Positions 1-7,105 of a stretch of DNA of 41,113 nt are shown here, piece by piece (within the stretch, counting starts at the first letter, position 1; the number at the start of each line of letters is the position of its first letter). Both the position numbers and the translations under genes were made by a program. Under the pieces are notes generated by a model. The model was not told the origin of the DNA. It saw only the letters and a list, made by a program, of their open reading frames with translations, and did no database searches. This DNA comes from Planctomycetota bacterium (GTDB lineage Bacteria > Planctomycetota > GCA-002687715): assembly GCA_002687715.1 (NCBI GenBank), contig NZBC01000058.1, positions 1-41,113 of the forward strand, read 5' to 3'.

Positions 1-94
1 CCCCATCGACACCGGACCAGTGCTCATGGAGATTGGGTGCGCCCGGCTTCATGGCCTCCTCGATGTCGAAGACCGCAGGGAGCGGTTCGTTCAT
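1..94 (-). pseudogene. Partial coding segment at window edge (XDH-like motif or frameshifted continuation of the upstream gene)
   Basis: An open frame begins at an ATG at 94 on the minus strand and runs off the left edge. Its 31 residues contain the pattern EPLPAVFDxEEAxxPGAPxLHE. From memory, this resembles the end of the first hammerhead domain in molybdopterin-binding subunits of the xanthine dehydrogenase/aldehyde oxidase family. A complete protein of that family would have about 110 residues before this point. Here the upstream DNA encodes the small membrane protein starting at 335 in another frame. Third-position G/C falls in that protein's frame near 95 and is restored in this frame, so a one-base frameshift joining the two is as plausible as a separate truncated gene. 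Too short to settle. Confidence 0.35.
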
Positions 95-335
95 CGGAAG
101 TCCACGTGGTGAATCCGCCCCCCGGCGAGAACTCCGGGTCGGGGTCCACGTCGGCCCACAGGGTCTTGGCATCATCCAGTCGATACGTGGGCGCTCCCCT
201 CAGGGGAGCATCGCCACGCGGCCGCGCCCGCGGCCGCGTGGTGAGCCCTGCCTCCGCCTTCCGGCCCTTGCCCATCGCCATTCCGACGATGAGACCAAAC
301 AGACCGCCCGTGAACAATCCGAAGATGAAACCCAT
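24..335 (-). CDS. Small membrane protein with N-terminal glycine-rich helix (C-terminus doubtful)
   Basis: The start is well supported: a perfect AGGAGG at 343-348 lies 7 nt upstream of the ATG at 335. Residues 1-22 form one glycine-rich hydrophobic helix (GLFTGGLFGLIVGMAMG), followed by a basic GKGRK stretch. This predicts a single-pass inner-membrane protein with a polar tail on the positive, probably cytoplasmic, side. The middle (residues 50-78) is acidic and has coding-like codon use. From about residue 80 the frame loses third-position G/C and becomes Arg/Gly/His-rich, so the annotated end at 24 is probably not the natural C-terminus; see the overlapping segment at 1-94. Family not recognised. 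Confidence 0.55.
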   Translation of the reverse strand: MGFIFGLFTGGLFGLIVGMAMGKGRKAEAGLTTRPRARPRGDAPLRGAPTYRLDDAKTLWADVDPDPEFSPGGGFTTWTSDERTAPCGLRHRGGHEAGRTQSP

Positions 336-460
336 CCTGCGACCTCCTTTGACTCAGCCACCCACCCTGCCACCGACCGGTTCAGATGGCAAAACCGGGT
401 GCGGCGTCGGATAAGATGCGGAACGCCCGAGCGCGACTCGCCGGCAAGGAAAGAACAGCG

Positions 461-1468
461 ATGCAGCGTCCCGTTTCCGTGACCCTGCTGCACTTGGCTC
501 TGCTCCTGGCCGTGACGACGATGGTCGCCGCGCAGCCCGAAGAGCTGGGTCCCCCCGTCCGCGTGAAGGTCGGCGGCAAAGACCTGCACATCAAGGACGG
601 ACATCCCGTCCCCCTCGTCGTGGATTGGGATCACGACGGGAAGAACGACCTCCTCCTCGGTCAATTCGATCGAGGACGCCCGAGGTTCGACCGAAACCTG
701 GGAACGAAGCAGGCCCCCCGTTTCGACGCGCATACCTACGTGCGCGGCGGGGGACGCGCCGTCTCCGTGGAATCAGCGTGACGCGTCGGTTTCGGTCCGC
801 AGTTGGCGGACCTCGATGGTGACGGACACGAAGACCTGATCTCCGGCGGATGGCGCGCCGTCGTCTATCGCTGGCCCGACCGGCAGCTCCGTGGTTTCAG
901 CAAGCGCGAAGTGCTCGTCGCGAGAGCGGATACTCCCAAGGACGATCCGTACGCCGGCTACGAGTATGGCGAGCTGCAGGCGGGCGCGGTTGCGACCGGG
1001 GATCTCGACGCAGACGGAGACACTGACCTCGTCGTCGGCACGGTTTTCGGACGCATCTACGTCGTCGCGAACGAAGGCACGCGCAGCGCACCGAAGTTCG
1101 GCAAACCGACAGTCTTCGTCGACGGGCGCATCGATCCGCGGTTTCCGAAGCGGTTCTCGAAGGCGGGCCCCGTACTCGCAGATTGGGACGGCGACGGCGA
1201 CCTCGATTTCATCGTCGGCTCCGAATCGACGGGAGTCCTCCTCCTGTCGAATGTCGGCACGGCGGAGAAACCCAAGCTCGGCAGAGCCGTCACCCTGCAT
1301 GAGGGCAGCGCATTCATCGAAGACGGTTGCCGCTTCAAACCCACGGTCGCAGACTGGACCGGCGACGGGCGGCTCGATCTCGTCATCGGTGAATGCCGGT
1401 TCAAGATGACGAACGCGGGCTTCGGCACCCATGGCTACGTCCTGGTGAGGCTAGGCAACGGAAAGTAG
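461..1468 (+). pseudogene. Secreted VCBS/FG-GAP repeat protein interrupted by an in-frame TGA
   Basis: The reading frame opens at ATG 461 with a signal peptide (about residues 1-23, ending VAAQ) and encodes calcium-binding VCBS/FG-GAP motifs: DWDHDGKNDLLLG, DLDGDGHEDLISG, DLDADGDTDLVVG, DWDGDGDLDFIVG and DWTGDGRLDLVIG. Such blades form an extracellular beta-propeller. Codon 107 (779-781) is TGA. The same frame resumes directly with RVGFGPQLADLDGDG and continues without another stop to 1468, so this is a nonsense codon and not a frameshift. As I recall, relatives carry a Cys-containing turn just before GFGPQ, so TGC to TGA is the simplest change. A restart at TTG 803 would give a protein without a signal peptide. 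A short AAGGAA precedes the start. The transglutaminase-like gene begins 6 nt after the stop, probably as an operon. Confidence 0.7.
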
Positions 1469-1474
1469 GTCCCA

Positions 1475-3484
1475 ATGCGCAACGCGGCGTTCCCCTTCGT
1501 CGTCTCATTGATCCTCGTCGTGCTCCCCCCACTGTGCGCGCAGCACACCGACCAGGACACGGACGGCGACGGACTGTCCGACTTCCACGAGATCCACAAG
1601 TACAAGACGGATCCCAAGAAGAGGGACTCGGACGGCGACGGAGTGCCGGACGGCGATTGGAACGAACGCCGCGAATGGACGTACTCGATCCGCAGCGTGA
1701 TCCAGGTCATGCCACCAGTGAACCGAGCGGCGCTCGTCGACGACTATCAGGACGGCCGGGTCCTCGACGTCGTGGGTGACGAGTATGTGGAAATCGAGGT
1801 CGTGCACTACCCGCTGAACTCCGTCGACCGCGCCATCGGAGCCTCGTCGAAGTGGCGCAGTCCCCCGGACGAGCTGCGCCGGTATCTCGAGCCCCGGCCC
1901 GCCGCTAACTTCGACCCGAAGATGCGCAGCGACCTGCTGGCCGCACTGAAGAAGGACGGCATCGACCCCGCACGGCTCACCGACGCCGACGCGGCGCGCA
2001 AGGTCACTGCGTGGGCGTTGGTGCGGGCTAAGCGCAGCCAACTGTTCGCGACGTATTGCGTGCACTTCCCCAAGGGCAAACCGGCAGTGCGACCCGGGTG
2101 CGAGAGCCTCTTCAATCGTTCGCGCAAGGACGCGACCTGGACCGACGGCGACATCTTCCAACGCGATATCCTCGGCCGCGGCATGTTCTACGCCAAGACG
2201 CGCGGGAACTGCACCTCGACCGCTACGTATCTCACGACCGTGTTGCGCGCGATCGGTCTCCCGACGCGGCAGGTGCTCTGCATCCCGGTCGTCGATGCAT
2301 CCGACCCACACCAGCTACGCCTCGTGCGCGACCGCATCACGCACCACGCCGTGCGGCGCACCATCCGCCGCGGGGTGAAGCGTCTCGGCCAGGCCTTCGC
2401 CTCACATACGTTCAACGAGGTGTGGGTCGACGGCCGCTGGCGGCGCCTCAACTACACGAACCTCGGACAGAACATCCTCGACGAGGCGTACTTCGGTCTG
2501 CTCACGCACGTCAACACGTTCGACGACTTGAGCGACGCAGGCCTCTCACGAACCTGGGGCACGCGGTACGCGCAGGGTTACAAGAGCGCGGCGTTCCGCG
2601 GCTCGAACCCCTACTCGGCGCTGACGCTCTCCGATCGCTTCGGCACGCACGCGAAGATCGCGAACCCCAAGGTCGAGGACGTCGACGCGACGGAGCTCAG
2701 CGTGACGCTCGCCTACTGGTTCCAGTCGTCACATCGGCCGTCGACGATCCCCGCCGACGCGGTGAAGAACGACGGATCGGGGCACGTGCTGATGCACGTC
2801 GACTTCGACGGCTCGTTCTCCGAGATGACGGAGCTCTACTGGCAAGTCGACAAGAGCTTCACGTTGACGGCGACGGGCCAGCCGACGCTTCGAGCCAACG
2901 CCGAGCTCGGTTGCTGGGGCAACGAGTTCTACCTCCGCATCCCCAAGTCGGAGATGGCGCGGATGAAGAGCGGGGTCGCCTACCGGATCGTCCCACGCAA
3001 CGAGAGGAAGGCGGGCAAGTGGAAGATGGCGAAGGACGTCCGCCTCGAACGGGGCAAGGGCGTCGTCACGTCCACGCCCAAGTCCCACACGTCGATGACG
3101 ATCGAGAAGGCGTATTGGGGGACCGACCACGACGCGCCCGCCATCGTCCGCCAGAACCTGCCCAAGGACGGCCACGGACACTTCTTCATCCACGTGAAGG
3201 AGTGGAACCCACTCCGGGGCGGAGATCAACTCAAGGAGTTCAGCCGCGCCGTGGACCGGGAGTTCGACCTCGTCGCGGATGGACGGACCAAGGTCCTGGC
3301 GACGTGCTCGATCGGAAGCGTCGCGTCGAGCTCGGGCCACCTCCGCGAGTTCCACCTCATCGTGCTCGAACCGCACCTGGCGAAGCTGATCCCCGGCGTG
3401 GCATACACGCTCGCCCCCCGCAACAAGAAGCCCACCCACCAGTGGAAGGTCGCCAAAGGTGTGCGGGTCATCCGTCCGGAATAA
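1475..3484 (+). CDS. Secreted transglutaminase-like protein with thrombospondin type 3 calcium motifs
   Basis: The 669-residue protein starts with a signal peptide (residues 1-23). Two thrombospondin type 3/EF-hand-like loops follow, DTDGDGLSD (28-36) and DSDGDGVPD (51-59). A transglutaminase-like core occupies about 160-370: the nucleophile is Cys246 in TRGNCTST and the histidine is His311 in SHTFNEVWVDGRW. Where the family usually has the third catalytic residue Asp (pattern W..LD.T), this protein has Asn326 (WRRLNYT). The C-terminal half contains two related repeats, about 410-530 and 543-668, each beginning AYW and ending with a Y..xPRN...WK.AK.VR pattern, which look like beta-sandwich domains. 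It probably acts as an extracytoplasmic peptidase or amide-processing enzyme; the substrate is unknown. It follows the VCBS gene by 6 nt, so the two are likely co-transcribed. Confidence 0.85.
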   Translation: MRNAAFPFVVSLILVVLPPLCAQHTDQDTDGDGLSDFHEIHKYKTDPKKRDSDGDGVPDGDWNERREWTYSIRSVIQVMPPVNRAALVDDYQDGRVLDVVGDEYVEIEVVHYPLNSVDRAIGASSKWRSPPDELRRYLEPRPAANFDPKMRSDLLAALKKDGIDPARLTDADAARKVTAWALVRAKRSQLFATYCVHFPKGKPAVRPGCESLFNRSRKDATWTDGDIFQRDILGRGMFYAKTRGNCTSTATYLTTVLRAIGLPTRQVLCIPVVDASDPHQLRLVRDRITHHAVRRTIRRGVKRLGQAFASHTFNEVWVDGRWRRLNYTNLGQNILDEAYFGLLTHVNTFDDLSDAGLSRTWGTRYAQGYKSAAFRGSNPYSALTLSDRFGTHAKIANPKVEDVDATELSVTLAYWFQSSHRPSTIPADAVKNDGSGHVLMHVDFDGSFSEMTELYWQVDKSFTLTATGQPTLRANAELGCWGNEFYLRIPKSEMARMKSGVAYRIVPRNERKAGKWKMAKDVRLERGKGVVTSTPKSHTSMTIEKAYWGTDHDAPAIVRQNLPKDGHGHFFIHVKEWNPLRGGDQLKEFSRAVDREFDLVADGRTKVLATCSIGSVASSSGHLREFHLIVLEPHLAKLIPGVAYTLAPRNKKPTHQWKVAKGVRVIRPE

Positions 3485-3506
3485 CCGGGCCGCCTGAATC
3501 GTCCCG

Positions 3507-3512
3507 TAGGAT
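3507..3512 (+). promoter_or_regulatory. Candidate -10 element (TAGGAT) for the coiled-coil protein gene
   Basis: TAGGAT lies 82 nt before the ATG at 3595. A GGAG site is present shortly before that start, so this gene appears to have a conventional leader of roughly 75 nt. The same hexamer is used at other starts in this window. No good -35 is visible. Confidence 0.3.
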
Positions 3513-3594
3513 GGAAGGCGACGCGAGCCGGTGGAGCGGCGTCCGCGTCCCGGCGCCCCCCGATCAGGGGCCGCCTCATCTGGAGACACCACGC

Positions 3595-4350
3595 ATGCGT
3601 GCCCATGCCGTCCTCGCGGCCCTGCTCCTGAGCCTGGCCGCCATCGCCCAGCCACCCACCGACTCGGAGAGCCTGAAGAAGCGGGTTGTCGAGCTCGAGA
3701 GGGAGATCGTCGCCCTGCGGGCCGAAAACGACCGCCTCAAGGCGGTGGAGAAGCGTCTTCAAGCCATCGAAAAGACCGCCCCGAGCCACGTGAAGGCCCG
3801 GCCGAGGACCAGAGCAGCCGGCCCGGAGACCATGCCGGCCATGCCCTACGACGAGGACCTGTTCTTCCTCGTCAAGAAGGTGGTGGACCAAGGCCGGGCT
3901 GACTTCACGGGCCGTACTCGGCACACCCTCGACATCGAGATGATCGAGCTGCCGCCGAAGTGCCGGAAGGACCTCGTGAAGGTCGCCATCCGAGGCTACG
4001 TCTACTACGAGCTCAAGGGCGGGATCCCGAACGGCGCACGCCGCTACCGCGTCGCTCTGGAGAACCTGGGAAGCGCCGACGCGAGATGGTGGATGGAGGC
4101 GCTGACGCCCCGCACCTTTGATGGCAAGACCGGGACGCCCTTGATCCATCGCCACGTATCGTTCGCGCGGGTCCCCACGGCCCACACCCACCAGAAGGGC
4201 TACGACGGTAACTCCGGGACGGTCAGGGGGTTCCGGGGCACGCTGTACTGGTACGAGAACAGCGTCTTCTTCCTGGAGGATGGCGTCCTCCGGATCATTG
4301 GCAGCGTGCCGGCCCGGGAGCACATCCGCTTCGCGCGTGAACTGAAGTAG
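3595..4350 (+). CDS. Secreted coiled-coil protein of unknown function
   Basis: The 251-residue protein has a signal peptide (residues 1-19, AAIAQ). A coiled coil covers about 26-61, with Leu/Val at heptad positions (LKKRVVELEREIVALRAEN). A basic linker leads to a compact domain of about 165 residues rich in Tyr, Arg and beta-strand patterns that I do not recognise. The start at 3595 is chosen because the signal peptide begins there and GGAG lies about 10 nt upstream; the frame is open much further upstream only because it shadows the preceding gene. It is likely a periplasmic or surface oligomer. A hairpin directly follows its stop codon. Confidence 0.65.
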   Translation: MRAHAVLAALLLSLAAIAQPPTDSESLKKRVVELEREIVALRAENDRLKAVEKRLQAIEKTAPSHVKARPRTRAAGPETMPAMPYDEDLFFLVKKVVDQGRADFTGRTRHTLDIEMIELPPKCRKDLVKVAIRGYVYYELKGGIPNGARRYRVALENLGSADARWWMEALTPRTFDGKTGTPLIHRHVSFARVPTAHTHQKGYDGNSGTVRGFRGTLYWYENSVFFLEDGVLRIIGSVPAREHIRFARELK

Positions 4351-4368
4351 GCCCTCCGTCGCGAGGGC
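4351..4368 (+). terminator. Terminator-like hairpin after the coiled-coil gene
   Basis: Immediately after the TAG stop, GCCCTC (4351-4356) pairs perfectly with GAGGGC (4363-4368) around a 6-nt loop, followed by the pyrimidine-rich GCCTCTTCTCTC. There is no pure T-run, so termination is plausible but not certain. Confidence 0.45.
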
Positions 4369-4398
4369 GCCTCTTCTCTCGTGGAGTCCGCGCCCCTC

Positions 4399-4427
4399 TT
4401 GACAAGATTATTTGTCATGACTATTCT
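4399..4427 (+). promoter_or_regulatory. Sigma-70-type promoter with overlapping inverted-repeat operator
   Basis: TTGACA (4399-4404) and TATTCT (4422-4427) are separated by exactly 17 nt. A perfect inverted repeat TGACAA-N6-TTGTCA (4400-4405 / 4412-4417) overlaps the -35 and spacer, and an 8-bp palindrome GTCATGAC (4414-4421) overlaps the spacer. The -10 ends 7 nt before the ATG of the HTH gene, so transcription should start at or next to the A of ATG. The dyad is well placed for repression, most simply by the HTH protein itself. Confidence 0.7.
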
Positions 4428-4434
4428 CCTGGTC

Positions 4435-5100
4435 ATGCCTTCAGGCACCCCCACTCTGACTGCTCCCGACGTCCACTGTGTCCTCGACCCGGCTCGCGCG
4501 CAGACCCTGCTTCACCCGCTGCGGTTGCGAATCGTGGAGGAGGCCCGGGAGGCGACTTCGGCCACCGAGATCGCGGCCCGCCTCGACCTTCCCCGGCAGA
4601 AGGTCAACTACCACGTTCGCGCCCTCGCCGACGCCGGGTTCCTTCAGCCCGCCGGCCAGCGGACCAAGCGCAACATGGTCGAGAAGCGATGGGTGGCGTC
4701 GGCCCGGTCCTGGGTCCTTGCCCCCCAACTCCTCGGAGGCCTCGGCGTGGGCCGGCATCGCTTCGAGGACGCGTTCAGCGCGGGGGCGTTGCTGTCGCTG
4801 CTGGCCCGTGCGCAGGCGGAACTTGCCGGGGTGACCGAGGCCGCCCGTGACGAGGACCTGCACCTCGCAACCCTCTCCCTCAGCGCCGACTTCCGATTCG
4901 CCAGCCCCCTCCAGCGCGCGGCGTTCACCCAGGGGCTGCAGGTCGCGCTGGCCGAGGTGATCGCCCAGCACACCGAGCCGTTCGACCCGGCCGACGGCGA
5001 GCCGCATGGCCGACCCTTCCGGCTCGTCCTCGGCTGCTACCCCGTCATCCAAACGTCCGCTCCCCCGGCTCTCGTCTCAAGGCCTGGACCGCCCCGGTGA
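4435..5100 (+). CDS. ArsR-like winged helix-turn-helix transcriptional regulator
   Basis: The 221-residue protein has an N-terminal winged helix-turn-helix at about 20-85: the pattern LLHPLRLRIVEEAREATSAT is followed by EIAARLDLPRQKVNYHVRALADAGFL, the classic ArsR/helix-turn-helix_20 arrangement with a recognition helix near residues 53-66. The C-terminal ~130 residues form an alpha/beta domain that I cannot assign to a ligand. ATG 4435 is chosen over upstream in-frame ATGs because it sits 7 nt after a good -10; the upstream codons would lie inside the promoter. Autoregulation through the operator at 4400-4417 is inferred. The next gene starts 52 nt downstream with its own -10-like element and a tandem repeat that could be a target. 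Confidence 0.75.
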   Translation: MPSGTPTLTAPDVHCVLDPARAQTLLHPLRLRIVEEAREATSATEIAARLDLPRQKVNYHVRALADAGFLQPAGQRTKRNMVEKRWVASARSWVLAPQLLGGLGVGRHRFEDAFSAGALLSLLARAQAELAGVTEAARDEDLHLATLSLSADFRFASPLQRAAFTQGLQVALAEVIAQHTEPFDPADGEPHGRPFRLVLGCYPVIQTSAPPALVSRPGPPR

Positions 5101-5101
5101 A

Positions 5102-5123
5102 GTTCGTCGACTGGTTCGTCGAC
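5102..5123 (+). repeat. Tandem 10-bp direct repeat GTTCGTCGAC upstream of the propeller gene
   Basis: GTTCGTCGAC occurs at 5102-5111 and again at 5114-5123, separated by TG (12-bp period). Each copy contains the palindrome GTCGAC. The pair lies just upstream of the -10-like TACGAT at 5140-5145 and just after the stop of the HTH gene, so it is a candidate regulator-binding site. Confidence 0.5.
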
Positions 5124-5139
5124 GCGGGCGGCCGCGAGC

Positions 5140-5145
5140 TACGAT
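5140..5145 (+). promoter_or_regulatory. -10-like element (TACGAT) 7 nt before ATG 5153
   Basis: TACGAT ends 7 nt before the start codon and no Shine-Dalgarno is present between them, which predicts a leaderless mRNA. Spacing is identical to that of the HTH gene and the gene at 10775. Confidence 0.5.
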
Positions 5146-5152
5146 CGGGGTC

Positions 5153-6994
5153 ATGCGACTTCGCTTGCTCGCCGTCATCGTGACCGTGGCCGGAACCTTG
5201 CCCGCGCAGGACACGTTGCTCATCAACGGCTCCCCCGGTGCCTCCTCCGCACCGCTCGGATCGACGTTGGTCGTGCAGCTCGACGGTCCTGCCGGCACGG
5301 TGCACGTATGGGGCTTCGACACCGACCCCGGTCCGACGACGCTCACCGGAGGCGTCGTCGCGCCGATCGGGTTCTCGATGAACTTCGTGGACATCGGCGG
5401 CGGCGCACCCTTCCCGAGCTCCGGACGGCGCGTGTTGACGACGACGGTCACGAGCGACCCGGCGCTGGTCGGAACCACGTGGTACTCGGTGGCGGCGTTC
5501 GTCGATCCGACGGTCCCTCTCGGCGCGACGTTGACCAACGCTGCGTCGTTCACCGTGACCACACCGGGCACCCCGCGGCTCGCGCGCAACCCGCAATCAC
5601 CAGACCTCGTCCTCGTCGGCAGCGCCGATCAGACGTTGCGCGGGGTCGGCGCGCTCAACACCGCCGGCTTGATGTCGAACGCCATGGGAACCGCGCCCGG
5701 GACCTTCAACCCGATACCCGTGAGCGCGGGCGAATCAGTCGTCGGCGCGGCGACGTTGGAGCCGGATCGTCTCACCGATTCCGCGGTCCTCGGTCGCGTG
5801 CTGGACATGGAGATCGGCGCTTGGTTGCGCTCCGCAACCGCGCTCAACACCGGCGAGAACGTCCTCCCGAATCCCGGACGCAGCTCGACGCTCCGACCGG
5901 GCGTCCCCGATACCCAGAACGGCACGACACCCGCCGGAATGATGGAGCTCATCCTGCCGGCGTTCGTCCCGCCACCGTTCCCACCGCTTCAACCGTGGGG
6001 ACAGTACGTCTACGTCGCCGACGGCGATGCAGGCACGGTCCGCGTCCTGGACTCCTTCACGTGGACTCCGATCGCAACACTGCAGGGCCCGACGTCAGCC
6101 AGCGCGCTCGGCATCGCCCCCGACCTGTCGCGGCTCTATGCCTCTGACGCCGTGACCGGAACGCTTCACGTTTTCGACGCGAATCCGCTCTCCCCCAACT
6201 TCCACAATCAGCTCACCACGATCCAGGTCGGCCTCAACCCGATCGCCGTGACCGTGCAGCCGTCGAGCGAAGACGTGTTCGTCGCGAACTTCGGTGAGAG
6301 CACGGTCTCCGTCATCGACACCGGGACGCTGACTGAGATCACGCGCTTCAACACAGGACTTGGGCCCACCGACATCGCAGTGACGCCGCGCATGCTCGGC
6401 GTTGGCCTCACCCAGGCCTACACGGCGTTCGTCACCAATTTCTGGGATGACTCCGTGACCATCTGGGAATCCGACGCGCCCGGCCTCGGGTTCTTCGGCG
6501 TTGTCACGACGATCACCGGGTTCTCCGGCCCCAGGCGCGCGGTGTGGAACTGGCAGTCGTACATCTGGACCCCGGGAATCGGCGCCAAGCCGGGGGCGTT
6601 CATCGTCAACAGCACGGGCACGACCGTCGACGAACTCACGCTCTACAACTTCACCCTCGGGATCTGTCCTGGCTTCCCGCCGTGCTTCCCGGGTACCCGC
6701 TTCTACAGCATCCAGCGCTCGTTCGACTCGGCAGGCACGCCCGCGGCCGGAGCCTCCCCCACCGACGTCGCCATCGATCCCCTGTCCGGTCTCTACTCGA
6801 TCGCACTGACCGGCGCAGTCGACAATAAGCTCATCTGCGACCCCGCCTTCGGCAACGGCAACGGCCCCACCGTCCTTCTCGTGGCGTACCCCTCGGTCGG
6901 CGTCGTCGTCCTCTTCGACTACACCTCCACGAACGTCCGCGGCACCATCGTCGTGCCGGGGTGCGAGCTACTGCACGCCTTCTACGACCAGTAA
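5153..6994 (+). CDS. Secreted YVTN-type beta-propeller protein with N-terminal beta module
   Basis: The 613-residue protein has a signal peptide (residues 1-19, TLPAQ). Residues ~22-145 form a beta module containing the signature SDPALVGTTWYSVAAF, which resembles the C-terminal module of five other secreted proteins in this window but here sits at the N-terminus. Residues ~280-600 contain YVTN/Lactonase-like blades such as YVYVADGDAGTVRVLD, LYASDAVTGTLHVFD and VFVANFGESTVSVID, each predicting a four-stranded propeller blade. It is likely extracellular and may bind a ligand or partner; no catalytic residues are evident. ATG 5153 is preferred because the signal peptide starts there and a -10-like element ends 7 nt upstream. 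Confidence 0.75.
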   Translation: MRLRLLAVIVTVAGTLPAQDTLLINGSPGASSAPLGSTLVVQLDGPAGTVHVWGFDTDPGPTTLTGGVVAPIGFSMNFVDIGGGAPFPSSGRRVLTTTVTSDPALVGTTWYSVAAFVDPTVPLGATLTNAASFTVTTPGTPRLARNPQSPDLVLVGSADQTLRGVGALNTAGLMSNAMGTAPGTFNPIPVSAGESVVGAATLEPDRLTDSAVLGRVLDMEIGAWLRSATALNTGENVLPNPGRSSTLRPGVPDTQNGTTPAGMMELILPAFVPPPFPPLQPWGQYVYVADGDAGTVRVLDSFTWTPIATLQGPTSASALGIAPDLSRLYASDAVTGTLHVFDANPLSPNFHNQLTTIQVGLNPIAVTVQPSSEDVFVANFGESTVSVIDTGTLTEITRFNTGLGPTDIAVTPRMLGVGLTQAYTAFVTNFWDDSVTIWESDAPGLGFFGVVTTITGFSGPRRAVWNWQSYIWTPGIGAKPGAFIVNSTGTTVDELTLYNFTLGICPGFPPCFPGTRFYSIQRSFDSAGTPAAGASPTDVAIDPLSGLYSIALTGAVDNKLICDPAFGNGNGPTVLLVAYPSVGVVVLFDYTSTNVRGTIVVPGCELLHAFYDQ

Positions 6995-7002
6995 CCTCGG
7001 CC

Positions 7003-7070
7003 GGTTCTCTTCATGCCGACGCCGCCGGATGGCGAAAGAAGGGGACGTAGAGCCCGAGAACCCCATCCGG
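7003..7070 (+). other. Two crossing complementary segments in the intergenic leader (possible pseudoknot or alternative pairings)
   Basis: GGTTCTC (7003-7009) is complementary to GAGAACC (7056-7062), and CCGGATGG (7025-7032) is complementary to CCATCCGG (7063-7070). The pairings cross, so they would form a pseudoknot or be mutually exclusive. They occupy the interval between the propeller gene and the PKD gene and lie upstream of its GGAG site. Confidence 0.25.
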
Positions 7071-7105
7071 GCCTGGTCCGTCAAACCTCTCCGTGGAGTC
7101 CCCGA

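Noticed and set aside
1..112. Plus-strand frame reading PIDTGPVLMEIG, resembling a formyltransferase motif
   Set aside because: It is only 37 codons, ends at a TGA, and is antisense to a longer and better match on the minus strand; the codon use does not favour it clearly.
779..781. Selenocysteine insertion at the in-frame TGA
   Set aside because: VCBS-repeat proteins are not known selenoproteins, no selenocysteine insertion structure is evident after the TGA, and a TGC to TGA change or read error is simpler.
2056..3595. Long Arg-rich open frame antiparallel or out of phase with the transglutaminase gene
   Set aside because: Long shadow frames are expected in GC-rich DNA; this one has low-complexity Arg/Pro/His composition and no domain, and merely joins the real start at 3595.
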